Assembly (NCBI GenBank): GCA_004353515.1
Contig: SMNZ01000005.1
Location: 434,001 to 498,000 of the forward strand
From: Alteromonadaceae bacterium M269
Lineage (GTDB): Bacteria > Pseudomonadota > Gammaproteobacteria > Enterobacterales > Alteromonadaceae
Length of the DNA: 64,000 bases
Direction: 5' to 3'
Part shown: one piece after another, positions 8,755-17,149 of the stretch
Numbering within the stretch: the stretch's first letter is position 1
Layout of the letters: each line of letters starts with the position of its first letter
Translations under genes and position numbers: made by a program
The notes under the pieces: model-generated
The model's database searches: none
Told to the model about the DNA's origin: nothing
What the model saw: the letters and a program-made list of their open reading frames with translations, nothing else

Positions 8755-9366
8755 TTACCAAGGGTTCGCTTCTGCTAGAGCTGGGTGCTTTTCCATTGCT
8801 TCGGTAACCAGTTTTAGCTTGGGATAATCAGCTAATAGCCACTGCTCTTTAAATACATTTAACATGAATTGCAAAGCCACACTTAGGGTAATGCTCAAAA
8901 CTGAAGGGTGGCGAGCATGGGTATCAGCTGGTTTTAATTCATTGTTTAAGAAGTTAAGTGTGGCACTAATCTGTTCTTCATACCGTGCTTTTAATTTATG
9001 GCTCACGAGCTCAGGTTCACGTATTTGGATTTCTGTATAGAGTTGAGCTAACTTTTCGGTTAAACCCATCGCGAATCCAATCAAGTTGTTAACGCGATGA
9101 AACTCACCCATTTCCGTCGGGAAAAGCCCCATATGCTGGCCATGTATACGCACCATATGATCAATGATGATCGATGAATCGTTTAGTATGCGACCGTCTT
9201 CAAATTGAAGGATGGGAACCCGTGATAGTGGGCTGATAGGTGCGATTTTTTCGGATTGCTGCCAAACAGAGAGCTCAACGTTCTCAAAATCAACTCCGAG
9301 TATGTTGAGCACAGCGGCAGTTCTACGTACAAACGGAGAATCATAGTAGCCAACAAGTTTGAGCAT
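8755..9366 (-). CDS. glutathione S-transferase family protein
   Basis: A 203-residue cytosolic GST-fold protein. The N-terminal thioredoxin-like domain (MLKLVGYYDSPFVRR, then SRVPILQFEDGRILNDSSII, the usual cis-Pro and E/D-S glutathione contacts) is followed by an all-helical domain from about residue 85. SPFVRR suggests serine in the catalytic position. The frame extends to 9408, but the ATG at 9366 has a clear AGAGG site and gives the normal N-terminus. It stands alone between divergent or distant neighbours, so no pathway can be assigned. Confidence 0.85.
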   Translation of the reverse strand: MLKLVGYYDSPFVRRTAAVLNILGVDFENVELSVWQQSEKIAPISPLSRVPILQFEDGRILNDSSIIIDHMVRIHGQHMGLFPTEMGEFHRVNNLIGFAMGLTEKLAQLYTEIQIREPELVSHKLKARYEEQISATLNFLNNELKPADTHARHPSVLSITLSVALQFMLNVFKEQWLLADYPKLKLVTEAMEKHPALAEANPW

Positions 9367-9520
9367 TGTGCGTTTCCTCTTACAGGTTTTAGTTATTAGA
9401 AAAGACAAGGAAAATGAAACATCTTGCTCGTTATTCGTTTCTTGTGATTGAATTATCTGATTTAGTGCTTAAACCAAATATCAAACACCTGTTTTAATTT
9501 AATACACGGTTCGCGGGAGA

Positions 9521-11101
9521 ATGTCAGTGAAATTTTTAAAAAAACTTTCAATTAGTGCTGTTTTAGGGCTGTTAAGCCACAGTGCTATGGCGCAATTAGC
9601 GCCTTATCAAACAGCGTTGCCGACATTAAATGCGACTGAGTTTGCTCCCGGTGTTGTTTCTACCGATGCCTTTGAAATTAATACAGTACTTAATCAGACC
9701 GGAGACGAGGTTATTTTCTCGCGTTGCAGCGACGACTTTTCAAAGTGTGTTCTCATGCAATCAGATTTTGTTGATAGCAAATGGCAAAAAGCCAAAGTTC
9801 TGCCCTTTTCTGGCGACTATACAGATGCAGATCCCTATTTTACGCCTGACTATTCGACCCTTTATTACATCTCAAAAAGACCAATTGATGGCAGCAACAA
9901 AGCGACAGCTAATTATAATTTATGGCGTGTCAGACGCGATGGGGATAGTTGGGGAGAACCTGAGTACTTGCCTGAGCTGAGTTCACCAGAAAACGATTTA
10001 TATCCTTCAGTAACGGACGATGGCAGATTATTTTTTCCTTCTCGCAGAAATAACAGTCGATTTCTATATTACACACAAATAACACCGACAGGCTTTGGTG
10101 AGTTGAATAAAATCCCTGCAGAAGTTTATGGCGAGAATGGCGCTATTGGAGACTCGGTAGTTTCGAGAGATGGCAAAGTCATTATATTCAGCATTCGTAA
10201 TCGTTCAGATAGTTTTGGTCGTGGTGATCTCTATATTTCCAGGTTGGTCAATAATAAGTGGACTGTAGCGGAGAATTTAGGGAGTAAAGTAAATACACCT
10301 GACCATGAATTTACCCCTATCTTTAGCCCCGATAATAAGAAGCTTTACTTTACGAGAATCGAAAACAACAAAGGCAATTTATACGAAATTGACCTAAGTG
10401 CGCTGAATGTTTCTTTAGAGATGATAGAACCAGGGCAACTATCTTATCGCCAACAAGCATTTGAATCTCTGCAGAACGACACTACTTTAGCTGGTATCCC
10501 ATTGGATAAACCATGGAAGCGTTCTCTGTATCAGTTAGTCGCAAATACAATGCAACACCCTGCATGGGGTATGAATCATTACGAACGTAACTACTTACTT
10601 ACATTAAAGCTTGCAGAGATGGAAGGTGTAAAAGTAGATACAGATGTTCTGTTTGCGGCAGCATTTTTACATGATATGGCGACCTTTCAACCTTGGGCTA
10701 ATGGCACTGATCATTCGCAGCGAGCTGCTGAACTTGTGCCATTGATATTAGAAGATATTGGATTTGATACGAATAAGGTGAAAGAGGTTCAGGATTTGAT
10801 CCTAGGTCACATGTTTTATTCAAAGACTGAAGATTATCCGCTAGCACAGCTTTTTCATGATGCGGATACTTTAGATTTTATGGGTGTGACAGGTATTACA
10901 CGTATCCTCAGCTTGAACGGTAAAGGCGCTTGGGCAACAAATACTGCTAAAGCAATAGAGACTTTGAAAGGATTTACTGAACAGTTGCCACCTACCTTGG
11001 TTAGTGCATCTGCGAAGCGCCTGGGAGAAGCTCGACTAGCTGAGATGCAACATTTTCTAGAACAACTTGAACCTGCAACTTACCAGTTTAAAGCGCCTTG
11101 A
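9521..11101 (+). CDS. secreted TolB-like beta-propeller fused to an HD-domain phosphohydrolase
   Basis: A signal peptide (residues 1-24, cleavage after SHSAMA) is followed by a WD40/PD40-like propeller (about 45-295; blades such as DADPYFTPDYSTLYYISKRP, EFTPIFSPDNKKLYFTR). Then comes an HD domain with H353, H384-D385, H430 and D449 (MNHYERNY, FLHDMA, HDADTLDF). HD enzymes bind divalent metal and usually hydrolyse phosphate esters; here the domain would be periplasmic. The ATG at 9521 is only one base from the GGGAG site, so the GTG at 9527 may be the true start. Both domains look intact. Substrate and partners are unknown. Confidence 0.8.
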   Translation: MSVKFLKKLSISAVLGLLSHSAMAQLAPYQTALPTLNATEFAPGVVSTDAFEINTVLNQTGDEVIFSRCSDDFSKCVLMQSDFVDSKWQKAKVLPFSGDYTDADPYFTPDYSTLYYISKRPIDGSNKATANYNLWRVRRDGDSWGEPEYLPELSSPENDLYPSVTDDGRLFFPSRRNNSRFLYYTQITPTGFGELNKIPAEVYGENGAIGDSVVSRDGKVIIFSIRNRSDSFGRGDLYISRLVNNKWTVAENLGSKVNTPDHEFTPIFSPDNKKLYFTRIENNKGNLYEIDLSALNVSLEMIEPGQLSYRQQAFESLQNDTTLAGIPLDKPWKRSLYQLVANTMQHPAWGMNHYERNYLLTLKLAEMEGVKVDTDVLFAAAFLHDMATFQPWANGTDHSQRAAELVPLILEDIGFDTNKVKEVQDLILGHMFYSKTEDYPLAQLFHDADTLDFMGVTGITRILSLNGKGAWATNTAKAIETLKGFTEQLPPTLVSASAKRLGEARLAEMQHFLEQLEPATYQFKAP

Positions 11102-11173
11102 TTCGCAAAATGAATCATTGTTAGTAGATACTTACTATTGCCGTAATAGGCTTTAATTATAAGGAAAAGTTTG

Positions 11174-12052
11174 ATGACAGATACAACTTATGTTCCACCG
11201 AAAGTCTGGACTTGGGATTCTGAAAGCGGCGGAAAATTCGCCAATATCAACAGGCCTATTTCCGGTGCAACTTTTGACAAAGATTTACCAGTTGGTGAGC
11301 ACCCACTACAGCTATATTCCCAAGCAACCCCTAATGGTGTGAAGATTACACTGTTACTAGAAGAGTTACTGGAAAAGGGAATTAAAGAAGCCGAATACAA
11401 TGGCCATCTTGTGAGTATATTTGACGGCGATCAGTTCGGTAGTGGTTTTGTCGATATTAACCCTAACTCAAAGATTCCGGCTCTAGTTGATAACAGTGGA
11501 GATAAGCCAGTTCGTATTTTCGAGTCAGGTGCCATCATGTTGCACTTAGCTGAGAAATTCAATGCGTTCTTGCCGTCAGATCCAGCAGACAAGCCTGAAT
11601 GTCTTTCATGGTTGTTCTGGCAGATGGGTAGTGCACCTTATTTAGGTGGTGGATTTGGACATTTCTATGCTTATGCGCCAGAAAAGTTTGAATACCCTAT
11701 CAATCGTTTTACGATGGAAATCAAACGCCAGTTAGATGTTCTTGATAAACAGTTAGCCAACAGTCGTTATGTTAGTGGTGATGAATATACGATTGCCGAT
11801 ATGGCTATTTGGCCGTGGTACGGATCATTAGTTCTTGGACGTTTATATGATGCAGCTGAGTTTATTGAAGCACATACCTATGAAAACGTTATTCGTTGGG
11901 CGAAAGAAATCGATGAAAGACCTGCTGCGCAAAGAGGAAGAATGGTCAACAGAACCTGGGGCGAGCTCAATGAACAGTTGCATGAGCGCCACGATGCCTC
12001 AGACTTCGACAATAGAACACAAGATAAATTAGAGCCTGCTTCTGAAAGCTAA
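11174..12052 (+). CDS. yghU: YghU-like glutathione transferase / disulfide-bond reductase
   Basis: A 292-residue protein very close in layout to E. coli YghU, a GST-fold protein with glutathione-dependent disulfide-bond reductase activity. Seen here are the long N-terminal extension (VWTWDSESGGKFANINRP), the TPNGVKITLLLEELL thioredoxin-fold segment, and the helical domain with SRYVSGDEYTIADMAIWPWYG. The frame opens at a TTG (11171), but the ATG at 11174 with an upstream AAGGAAAA site is preferred. It is monocistronic, ending in the terminator at 12079-12103. Confidence 0.93.
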   Translation: MTDTTYVPPKVWTWDSESGGKFANINRPISGATFDKDLPVGEHPLQLYSQATPNGVKITLLLEELLEKGIKEAEYNGHLVSIFDGDQFGSGFVDINPNSKIPALVDNSGDKPVRIFESGAIMLHLAEKFNAFLPSDPADKPECLSWLFWQMGSAPYLGGGFGHFYAYAPEKFEYPINRFTMEIKRQLDVLDKQLANSRYVSGDEYTIADMAIWPWYGSLVLGRLYDAAEFIEAHTYENVIRWAKEIDERPAAQRGRMVNRTWGELNEQLHERHDASDFDNRTQDKLEPASES

Positions 12053-12078
12053 GTTTTAGTAGCATTCTTGGTTGAACT

Positions 12079-12103
12079 AAAGCCGCTTTTAGAGCGGCTT
12101 TTT
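12079..12103 (+). terminator. intrinsic terminator after yghU
   Basis: AAAGCCGCT (12079-12087) pairs perfectly with AGCGGCTTT (12093-12101) around a 5-base loop, and the stem runs into a short T tract. It lies 26 bases after the yghU stop. Confidence 0.9.
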
Positions 12104-12409
12104 CATGTCTGTAGCTCTGCAGATATTGATCTTCCAAACCTTAATTTCGCCTAAAAATAAGCTATTTAGAATACCTATTCTTTAATATTTGTTTGAAAAA
12201 TAAACACTTTTATAGCTTTGTTACAATTACGATAGAATTTAGTTAGGAGTTCCTTGTCTTTTCTGGTCTAATGCGCCCGAATAATCGGGTACTAGCCCAA
12301 GTTACTTGAATTTGCGTATAACTTATCCCTTTCAAGTAGCTTCATTTTCTCGGTTAAGTGCTGATTATTTATTTTCATTTAGATTGGATATTTTTAAACG
12401 AGGACGACC
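12104..12409. other. gene-free region with inverted repeats upstream of the first small barrel protein
   Basis: No convincing gene is seen. Two inverted repeats stand out: CCCGA/TCGGG with a 4-base loop at 12276-12289, and AAGTTACTTGAA (12299-12310) with TTCAAGTAGCTT (12331-12342), one mismatch in 12 pairs and a 20-base loop. Neither has a T tract, so they are not intrinsic terminators. They would lie in the promoter or 5' untranslated region of the barrel gene at 12410. Confidence 0.5.
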
Positions 12410-12913
12410 ATGAAAAATAAATTAACTTGTGCCTTAGCACTTCTAGCTTGCTCTACTTTTGCCAATGCTGATTGGGTTGGTAGTGTAAATTACAACTACT
12501 TCTCAGACGGTATCGGTTCAGAAGATGTAGATCTAGGTGCTATTGGTATCACTGCTGGATATCGCTTTGACATTTCAGACAACTTCAGACTTGTTCCTGA
12601 ACTAAGAATCGGAACGGGCTTTGGCGATGACAGCATTGCACCTAACGTTGATATCGAGATTGATGACTACTTCGGTGCCGCTCTACGTGGTGAGTATGTT
12701 GCTTCTGAAGATGTATACCTTTTCGCTGTTATCTCAAACCAAAACATTGGTTTTAGCGTAGATGGTTTCACGAACGCTTCTGATAGTGCTACTGAGTTTG
12801 GCTACGGTGCAGGTGCAGGCTGGCAGATCAACGAACACAACGCTGTTGAAATCTCTTATGAAGATATCGACGACGTAGACCTAATCACAGTAGGCTACCG
12901 CTTCAGTTTCTAA
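12410..12913 (+). CDS. small outer-membrane beta-barrel protein (copy 1)
   Basis: A 167-residue protein with a Sec signal peptide (MKNKLTCALALLACSTFANA), then alternating hydrophobic strands and a C-terminal phenylalanine (VGYRFSF), the standard beta-barrel assembly signature. It resembles the 8-strand OmpA/OmpX-like porin families; no specific function can be given. It is a tandem paralogue of the gene at 13172, sharing the signal peptide, the DWVGSVNYN start of the mature chain and the WQINEHNAVEISYEDID strand. A GAGGA ribosome site precedes the ATG in both copies. Confidence 0.85.
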   Translation: MKNKLTCALALLACSTFANADWVGSVNYNYFSDGIGSEDVDLGAIGITAGYRFDISDNFRLVPELRIGTGFGDDSIAPNVDIEIDDYFGAALRGEYVASEDVYLFAVISNQNIGFSVDGFTNASDSATEFGYGAGAGWQINEHNAVEISYEDIDDVDLITVGYRFSF

Positions 12914-12949
12914 AGTTACCTTTAAAACTTTATTGTTTCCTATTTTTTG

Positions 12950-12975
12950 AGCCAGTCACTTTGACTGGCTTTTTT
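12950..12975 (+). terminator. intrinsic terminator after barrel copy 1
   Basis: AGCCAGTCA (12950-12958) pairs perfectly with TGACTGGCT (12962-12970) over a 3-base loop, followed by T tracts. The stem is nearly identical to that of the terminator after copy 2. Confidence 0.93.
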
Positions 12976-13171
12976 ATTTTTTCAACTTGTTACAAATATG
13001 GTCATTTTTTTACGATGTTTTGATAGAGGTTAAGCCTTTCTTCAGGTTCAATGCTCAAACATATTTAGCGACGTGAAATTTGAAGAACATTCATTCTTTG
13101 GATTTCTCATGACCACAGATAAATCAAGCTTAAATTGTATTTCTAAATTGGATATTTTCACGAGGACGATA

Positions 13172-13720
13172 ATGAGAAAACAGATAACTTGTGCCTTGGC
13201 ACTATTAGCATGCTCTACCTTTGCACAAGCCGACTGGGTTGGCAGCGTTAATTACAATAACTTTTCAGATAAGGTATTGCCTGGGCAAGATGGTGATTTT
13301 GGTGCTTTTGGTTTTACTGGAGGCTACCGTTTTAATGTTGCCGAGAACATCAGGGTTGTACCTGAAGTTAGGATTGGTTTCGGAATAGGTGGCGACTCGT
13401 TTAGTGACGCGACAGGAACTATTCAAAGCGATTTTGAAATTAACGACTATCTTGGTGTAGCTGTTCGCGGTGAATACATTATTAACGAAGATTTCTACGC
13501 GTTTGCGGTTGTTTCTTATCAAAATATTGAAGTGAAGTTAGATTCAGTGAGAGTAAACGGGCAGTCTGTTCCTTTTGACTCTTTGACTAATAGTAACACT
13601 GAAGTCGGAGCTGGTATTGGTGGCGGTTGGCAGATTAACGAGAAAAATGCTGTTGAGCTTTCCTATGAAGATATCGATGGCTCTGATCTCGTAACACTAG
13701 GCTATCGATTTAATTTTTAA
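13172..13720 (+). CDS. small outer-membrane beta-barrel protein (copy 2)
   Basis: A 182-residue paralogue of the previous gene with the same signal peptide (QITCALALLACSTFAQA) and barrel end (LGYRFNF). It differs by insertions in the predicted extracellular loops (for example PGQDGD, SDATGTIQS, DSVRVNGQSVPFDSLT), which is where outer-membrane barrels usually diverge. The frame extends to 13073, but the ATG at 13172 aligns with copy 1 and follows the shared TTGGATATTTT...ACGAGGACGA leader. Tandem duplication followed by loop divergence is the simplest reading. Confidence 0.85.
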   Translation: MRKQITCALALLACSTFAQADWVGSVNYNNFSDKVLPGQDGDFGAFGFTGGYRFNVAENIRVVPEVRIGFGIGGDSFSDATGTIQSDFEINDYLGVAVRGEYIINEDFYAFAVVSYQNIEVKLDSVRVNGQSVPFDSLTNSNTEVGAGIGGGWQINEKNAVELSYEDIDGSDLVTLGYRFNF

Positions 13721-13753
13721 TAGCTCTAATTTCCTCTGGAGCAAAAGTGGATG

Positions 13754-13781
13754 AGCCAGTCATTGCATAGACTGGCTTTTT
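13754..13781 (+). terminator. intrinsic terminator after barrel copy 2
   Basis: AGCCAGTC (13754-13761) pairs with GACTGGCT (13770-13777) over an 8-base loop and runs into TTTTT. The stem matches the copy 1 terminator, so the duplicated unit included the terminator. Confidence 0.9.
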
Positions 13782-13826
13782 ATTGTCATCCAAACCGTTA
13801 TTGATAGGTATGAGCATTTAACGAAG

Positions 13827-14330
13827 CTAAACTTTCTTGATTAGTGTGTTGAGTTCAGTATTCTTTTTCGTAATCTCTTCGTTAACGTCCTTAACGAAGT
13901 TAACCATACCTGCAAGAACTGCTTCGTTATATTCTTCACCACTCTTCTTCAGAACTTTTACCGCATCCATCATGTCCGATAACGCTGCGTCCGAACGTTG
14001 CTCGAGCTGGGCTATTTCAGATACCTGTTTTTTAGCTTCAGACTTAAACTGTACTGTGGCCTCTTTACCTGATGCTTGCATTGCATCGCTATAGGTTTTT
14101 GCGATGACCGAATCGTACTGATTAATGACATCATACGAACGACGCACAATCGCATTAAGCTTTATGACGGTTTCTCGCGTGAATGCCGGTCTGAAATCTT
14201 TAGGTAGTAATTCGATAAATTTCTGGTGCTCTTGCTTCTCTTTTTCGGTTTCAGCCACTGCAATAGAAGTAAGCGTCATCGATAAGCTGAGCGAGATCAG
14301 TACTTTTAAAATCAATTGAGGAATTCTCAT
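13827..14330 (-). CDS. small secreted helical protein of unknown function
   Basis: A 167-residue protein with a clear signal peptide (residues 1-26, ending TSIAVA) and an otherwise highly charged, helical mature part with heptad-like spacing (about residues 60-165), suggesting a coiled coil or helical bundle in the periplasm. I do not recognise a family. An AAGGAA ribosome site lies 7 bases before the ATG. It lies just downstream of the vanadium haloperoxidase on the same strand, 113 bases away, so it could share its transcript, but the hairpin between them makes that uncertain. Confidence 0.75.
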   Translation of the reverse strand: MRIPQLILKVLISLSLSMTLTSIAVAETEKEKQEHQKFIELLPKDFRPAFTRETVIKLNAIVRRSYDVINQYDSVIAKTYSDAMQASGKEATVQFKSEAKKQVSEIAQLEQRSDAALSDMMDAVKVLKKSGEEYNEAVLAGMVNFVKDVNEEITKKNTELNTLIKKV

Positions 14331-14373
14331 TGGCTTGTTCCTTAACTATACTAATAAATAGGCGCTCGGTAAG

Positions 14374-14407
14374 AGGCACTTTCATACTCCTTCAGTAGAA
14401 AGTGCCT
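14374..14407. repeat. perfect 10-bp inverted repeat between haloperoxidase and small secreted protein genes
   Basis: AGGCACTTTC (14374-14383) and GAAAGTGCCT (14398-14407) pair perfectly around a 14-base loop. No T tract follows on either strand, so an ordinary intrinsic terminator is not supported. It could be a processing or stability element in a shared minus-strand transcript. Confidence 0.5.
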
Positions 14408-14443
14408 GGCCGTGGCTCGGTTATTTACCTTGCGCCTCTCGTT

Positions 14444-16075
14444 TTATTGTGCTTGAAATGCAGCAGTACTATCGAGTAAGAAACGAGCAATGCTCAAGCC
14501 CATGTCTTGTCCTGCTGTATTATCAAAGTCCCAATGTACACCGTTATAAATACGGCTGATTCCGTTATCCAGCTGTGCTTCTGTTAGTGTTTCAAAGCGA
14601 ACCGGAACGAAAGGACGAGGGATATTAGGGAAGAATGGATCTACACCTTCTCCGTTGTATTCGTCAGAGACAAAAGTAAATGCTGTATTGTCACCAAAGA
14701 ATTCACGTAGTACTTCGAAAGTTGTTGCTCCAAAAGCTGCGTGACCTGACGGATATGCTGGGAAAGGAGGCGATGAACGAACGGCTTCATTCGTATTAAC
14801 TACAGACATACCAACCGGATCCCATGCAGTATCGTTCACTGTACTTGGGATTTGGTCATCGCGTCTAATACCCGTAATCGGGCGCCAGAAGTTATAGAAA
14901 TACTTACTGTCCCATACCGCAATAGCTGTGTCAGCCATACCTACGTTAGCCAAAGCTAATATGCGAGCAAGATCCAGAGCATCAGAGACTCTTTCGCCGG
15001 CGATTTGCACAACAATCTGATTGTAGATGCGAGGTGGAACACCAATTAATGGAACGCCATCGTAACCCCAATAGTTGCCAACAAAACGAGTTTCTTCAGT
15101 ACTTGTACTGACGGTATTGGCGTTGTCTGGAGAACCACCTACAGCAGCAACATCAGCGAATGACAAAGAGTATGCGTCTGAATCAAAAGCTGGTGGAGCA
15201 GCAGATCTAAATTGATCACCGCTGTTAAGGAAGAAAGGTTTGACGTTACCCCAGCGAGCGCCTAGTGCTAGGTTAAAATCACCAGATTCTTCAGGTGTAT
15301 TTGGATCTGGTTCCCATTCACCGATAAGAGTACTTCCGCCGTTTACTGTCGTACCGAAGAAAGTTTTATTGCCGTCGGCAACGCGACCACCTTCACCAAA
15401 ATCACGCTCTCTGTGGCCTGATCTGTCACCACGTCTTTCTTCTAAAACATCTTGAAAGTAGAAAACGCCGATATCGCGACCATCTCTAAAGCTCTGATTT
15501 GAAACCTTACTTTTGATACGAGTCTTTTCTTCATCAAAGATCGCATTTAAGCGAGCCTTCTGATTCGGATATAAACGTCTTAACATTCTATGAGCAGCTG
15601 TCGCTACCGCTGCATCAGCAGACGCGCCGTTAGGTACTGGAGTTGCCCAAGTGAAATAGTTATATCGATTTTCGAAAGCGTTCAACGTATCGAAAACGGC
15701 TGCTTGTACCATCGCTAACGCACGGCTTGTGCGTGTTGGTCCACCTTGGCTTGGCCCTTGGCCTTCTTCAGGTGTGTGGTCAAGAGCGACACTGTCCATA
15801 GCGACTTCATGCCAAAACTTAACACGCGCTTTAAGTGTGTCGCCGTTCGCATAGTTGTCGTCGTAATCTATGGTGGCATTTAGGTTTGCTAAGTTGCCCG
15901 ATAGTATGACGCTCTCACTCACCTCACCGATATAACCCAGTGTTTGAGATGTTGAAAGTGAAGCTTCCTGAGAGGTGGTTGCAGTTTCCTGCTCCTGCGC
16001 ACCAGATTGCATGCTTGCCATCGAAACAGCCATCACGACCGCCGCTAGGCAAGGTTTGTATTTGAATTTAGTCAT
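14444..16075 (-). CDS. secreted vanadium-dependent haloperoxidase (PAP2 fold)
   Basis: A 543-residue secreted enzyme (signal peptide 1-26, ending QSGA) with the vanadate/phosphate-binding set of the PAP2 superfamily complete: K391 and R398 (SKYFYNFWRP), S443-G444-H445 (YPSGHAAFG), R508 and H514 (SRIYNGVHWDFDN). In vanadium haloperoxidases these residues bind vanadate, and the enzyme uses H2O2 to oxidise halides; the related PAP2 phosphatases share the site. The length and the FWRP and SRIYNGVHW motifs favour haloperoxidase, but halide preference cannot be read. GAGG lies 7 bases before the ATG. Confidence 0.85.
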   Translation of the reverse strand: MTKFKYKPCLAAVVMAVSMASMQSGAQEQETATTSQEASLSTSQTLGYIGEVSESVILSGNLANLNATIDYDDNYANGDTLKARVKFWHEVAMDSVALDHTPEEGQGPSQGGPTRTSRALAMVQAAVFDTLNAFENRYNYFTWATPVPNGASADAAVATAAHRMLRRLYPNQKARLNAIFDEEKTRIKSKVSNQSFRDGRDIGVFYFQDVLEERRGDRSGHRERDFGEGGRVADGNKTFFGTTVNGGSTLIGEWEPDPNTPEESGDFNLALGARWGNVKPFFLNSGDQFRSAAPPAFDSDAYSLSFADVAAVGGSPDNANTVSTSTEETRFVGNYWGYDGVPLIGVPPRIYNQIVVQIAGERVSDALDLARILALANVGMADTAIAVWDSKYFYNFWRPITGIRRDDQIPSTVNDTAWDPVGMSVVNTNEAVRSSPPFPAYPSGHAAFGATTFEVLREFFGDNTAFTFVSDEYNGEGVDPFFPNIPRPFVPVRFETLTEAQLDNGISRIYNGVHWDFDNTAGQDMGLSIARFLLDSTAAFQAQ

Positions 16076-16754
16076 CTAAAACCTCAAATTTTATTGAAAT
16101 AATTAATGTAACTATCATGCATGACGGCAAAGAGGCTAACACAAAAAATTATTTGTAAAATGACACTGATGTGACCGAATTTTATTTTTATGGTTATTTT
16201 TATACTGAATTTTATTTGGGGTTGCCCTGATCTCGGACTAGCGTTTGGTAGGAGGAGTTCAATCAAGTCGTTTTTATCACAAATTTGTGTCAACTCGTTT
16301 TTTTCGTGATAAATACTTGTTTAAACTATACTTTTGTTTGATAAATGATCGCTTGTATAGTTCGTTTCGTGATGTTTAGAAATGATTTTGTGATAATTTC
16401 GTTATACTTTGGTCGTACGTTTTTCGAACTATTTATTGAGGTTCATTTTTATTGTACGAAAAAATAGATTGCTCTAATTGAACTATTCGATTGGTGGTTA
16501 AGTTTAATTAATCATAATTACTGATTAATTGTTTTTATATTGTTTAAATATTTCGTGATTTTTATTTGTATTCAATGTGTTGTTTGTTTCTTATTGCATT
16601 GTTTTTGATTTGTAAGCGCTTTCTTTAGGTGCTTTGCTAATCCTCGTCTATATTGCTAGTTTTTTACCTGTTATTCATTGTTTTATACAGGCTTATACGA
16701 GCCAACGTTGCCAAACTACTTTTGTACATTAAATATTTCTGACAAGAGGGTGAC
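16076..16754. other. 679-bp AT-rich gene-free region with repeated TTTCGTGAT
   Basis: No gene with coding character is visible. The stretch is very AT-rich and holds TTTCGTGAT three times (16302-16310, 16365-16373, 16551-16559) and TTTTGTGAT once (16386-16394), plus palindromes: CACAAATTTGTG (16278-16289), AACTATAC/GTATAGTT (16324-16331 and 16355-16362), and AATTAATCA/TGATTAATT (16506-16514 and 16522-16530). It separates the divergent haloperoxidase gene from the small CxC protein gene and probably carries both promoters. Confidence 0.6.
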
Positions 16755-17054
16755 ATGGGCTCACATGGTAAAAATCAGTACATTGACTATCGGTGTACTT
16801 GTTCGGTCAATCATAATGCGACTATATATCAAGAAACGGCGAGCGGTCGGGTTTGTACTGTAGAAAACATTACGACACATGGCACGGGTAAAGCTGTTAA
16901 AGCAAAGGATGTTCAGTCAGATAAAAACAGCATTGAAGCGACTGCATACAACTCAGTTGTTCGACAGCTTGATAAAGCTAAAGTGAAATTAAATGAAAAG
17001 AATCCCATTCGATGCGCATGCACTTCGGGTGATCCATACACTAAGAAGTCATGA
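16755..17054 (+). CDS. small Cys-x-Cys protein of unknown function
   Basis: A 99-residue soluble protein with an AGAGGG ribosome site four bases before its ATG. It has paired cysteines near both ends (YRCTCS at 13-18, IRCACTS at 86-92) and one more at 34, suggesting a small metal site or disulfides linking the ends of the chain. There is no signal peptide. I do not recognise a family. Coding status is supported by the ribosome site, the acceptable length and the symmetric cysteine pattern. Confidence 0.55.
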   Translation: MGSHGKNQYIDYRCTCSVNHNATIYQETASGRVCTVENITTHGTGKAVKAKDVQSDKNSIEATAYNSVVRQLDKAKVKLNEKNPIRCACTSGDPYTKKS

Positions 17055-17149
17055 ACTAATGCAACTATTTTAGGATGAATTCAAAATACGCGATCAGTAT
17101 ACTGGCGGTTCCTAGTAAATGATGTAAGCGCCTTTTAGGCATTTAAACT

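Noticed and set aside
16084-16293. 69-codon minus-strand frame in the AT-rich region
   Set aside because: Starts with no ribosome site and overlaps the haloperoxidase leader; sequence is low complexity (IKITIKIKF).
16302-16559. TTTCGTGAT repeats as a CRISPR array
   Set aside because: Copies are only 9 bases, irregularly spaced, with no spacer-repeat periodicity and no cas gene.
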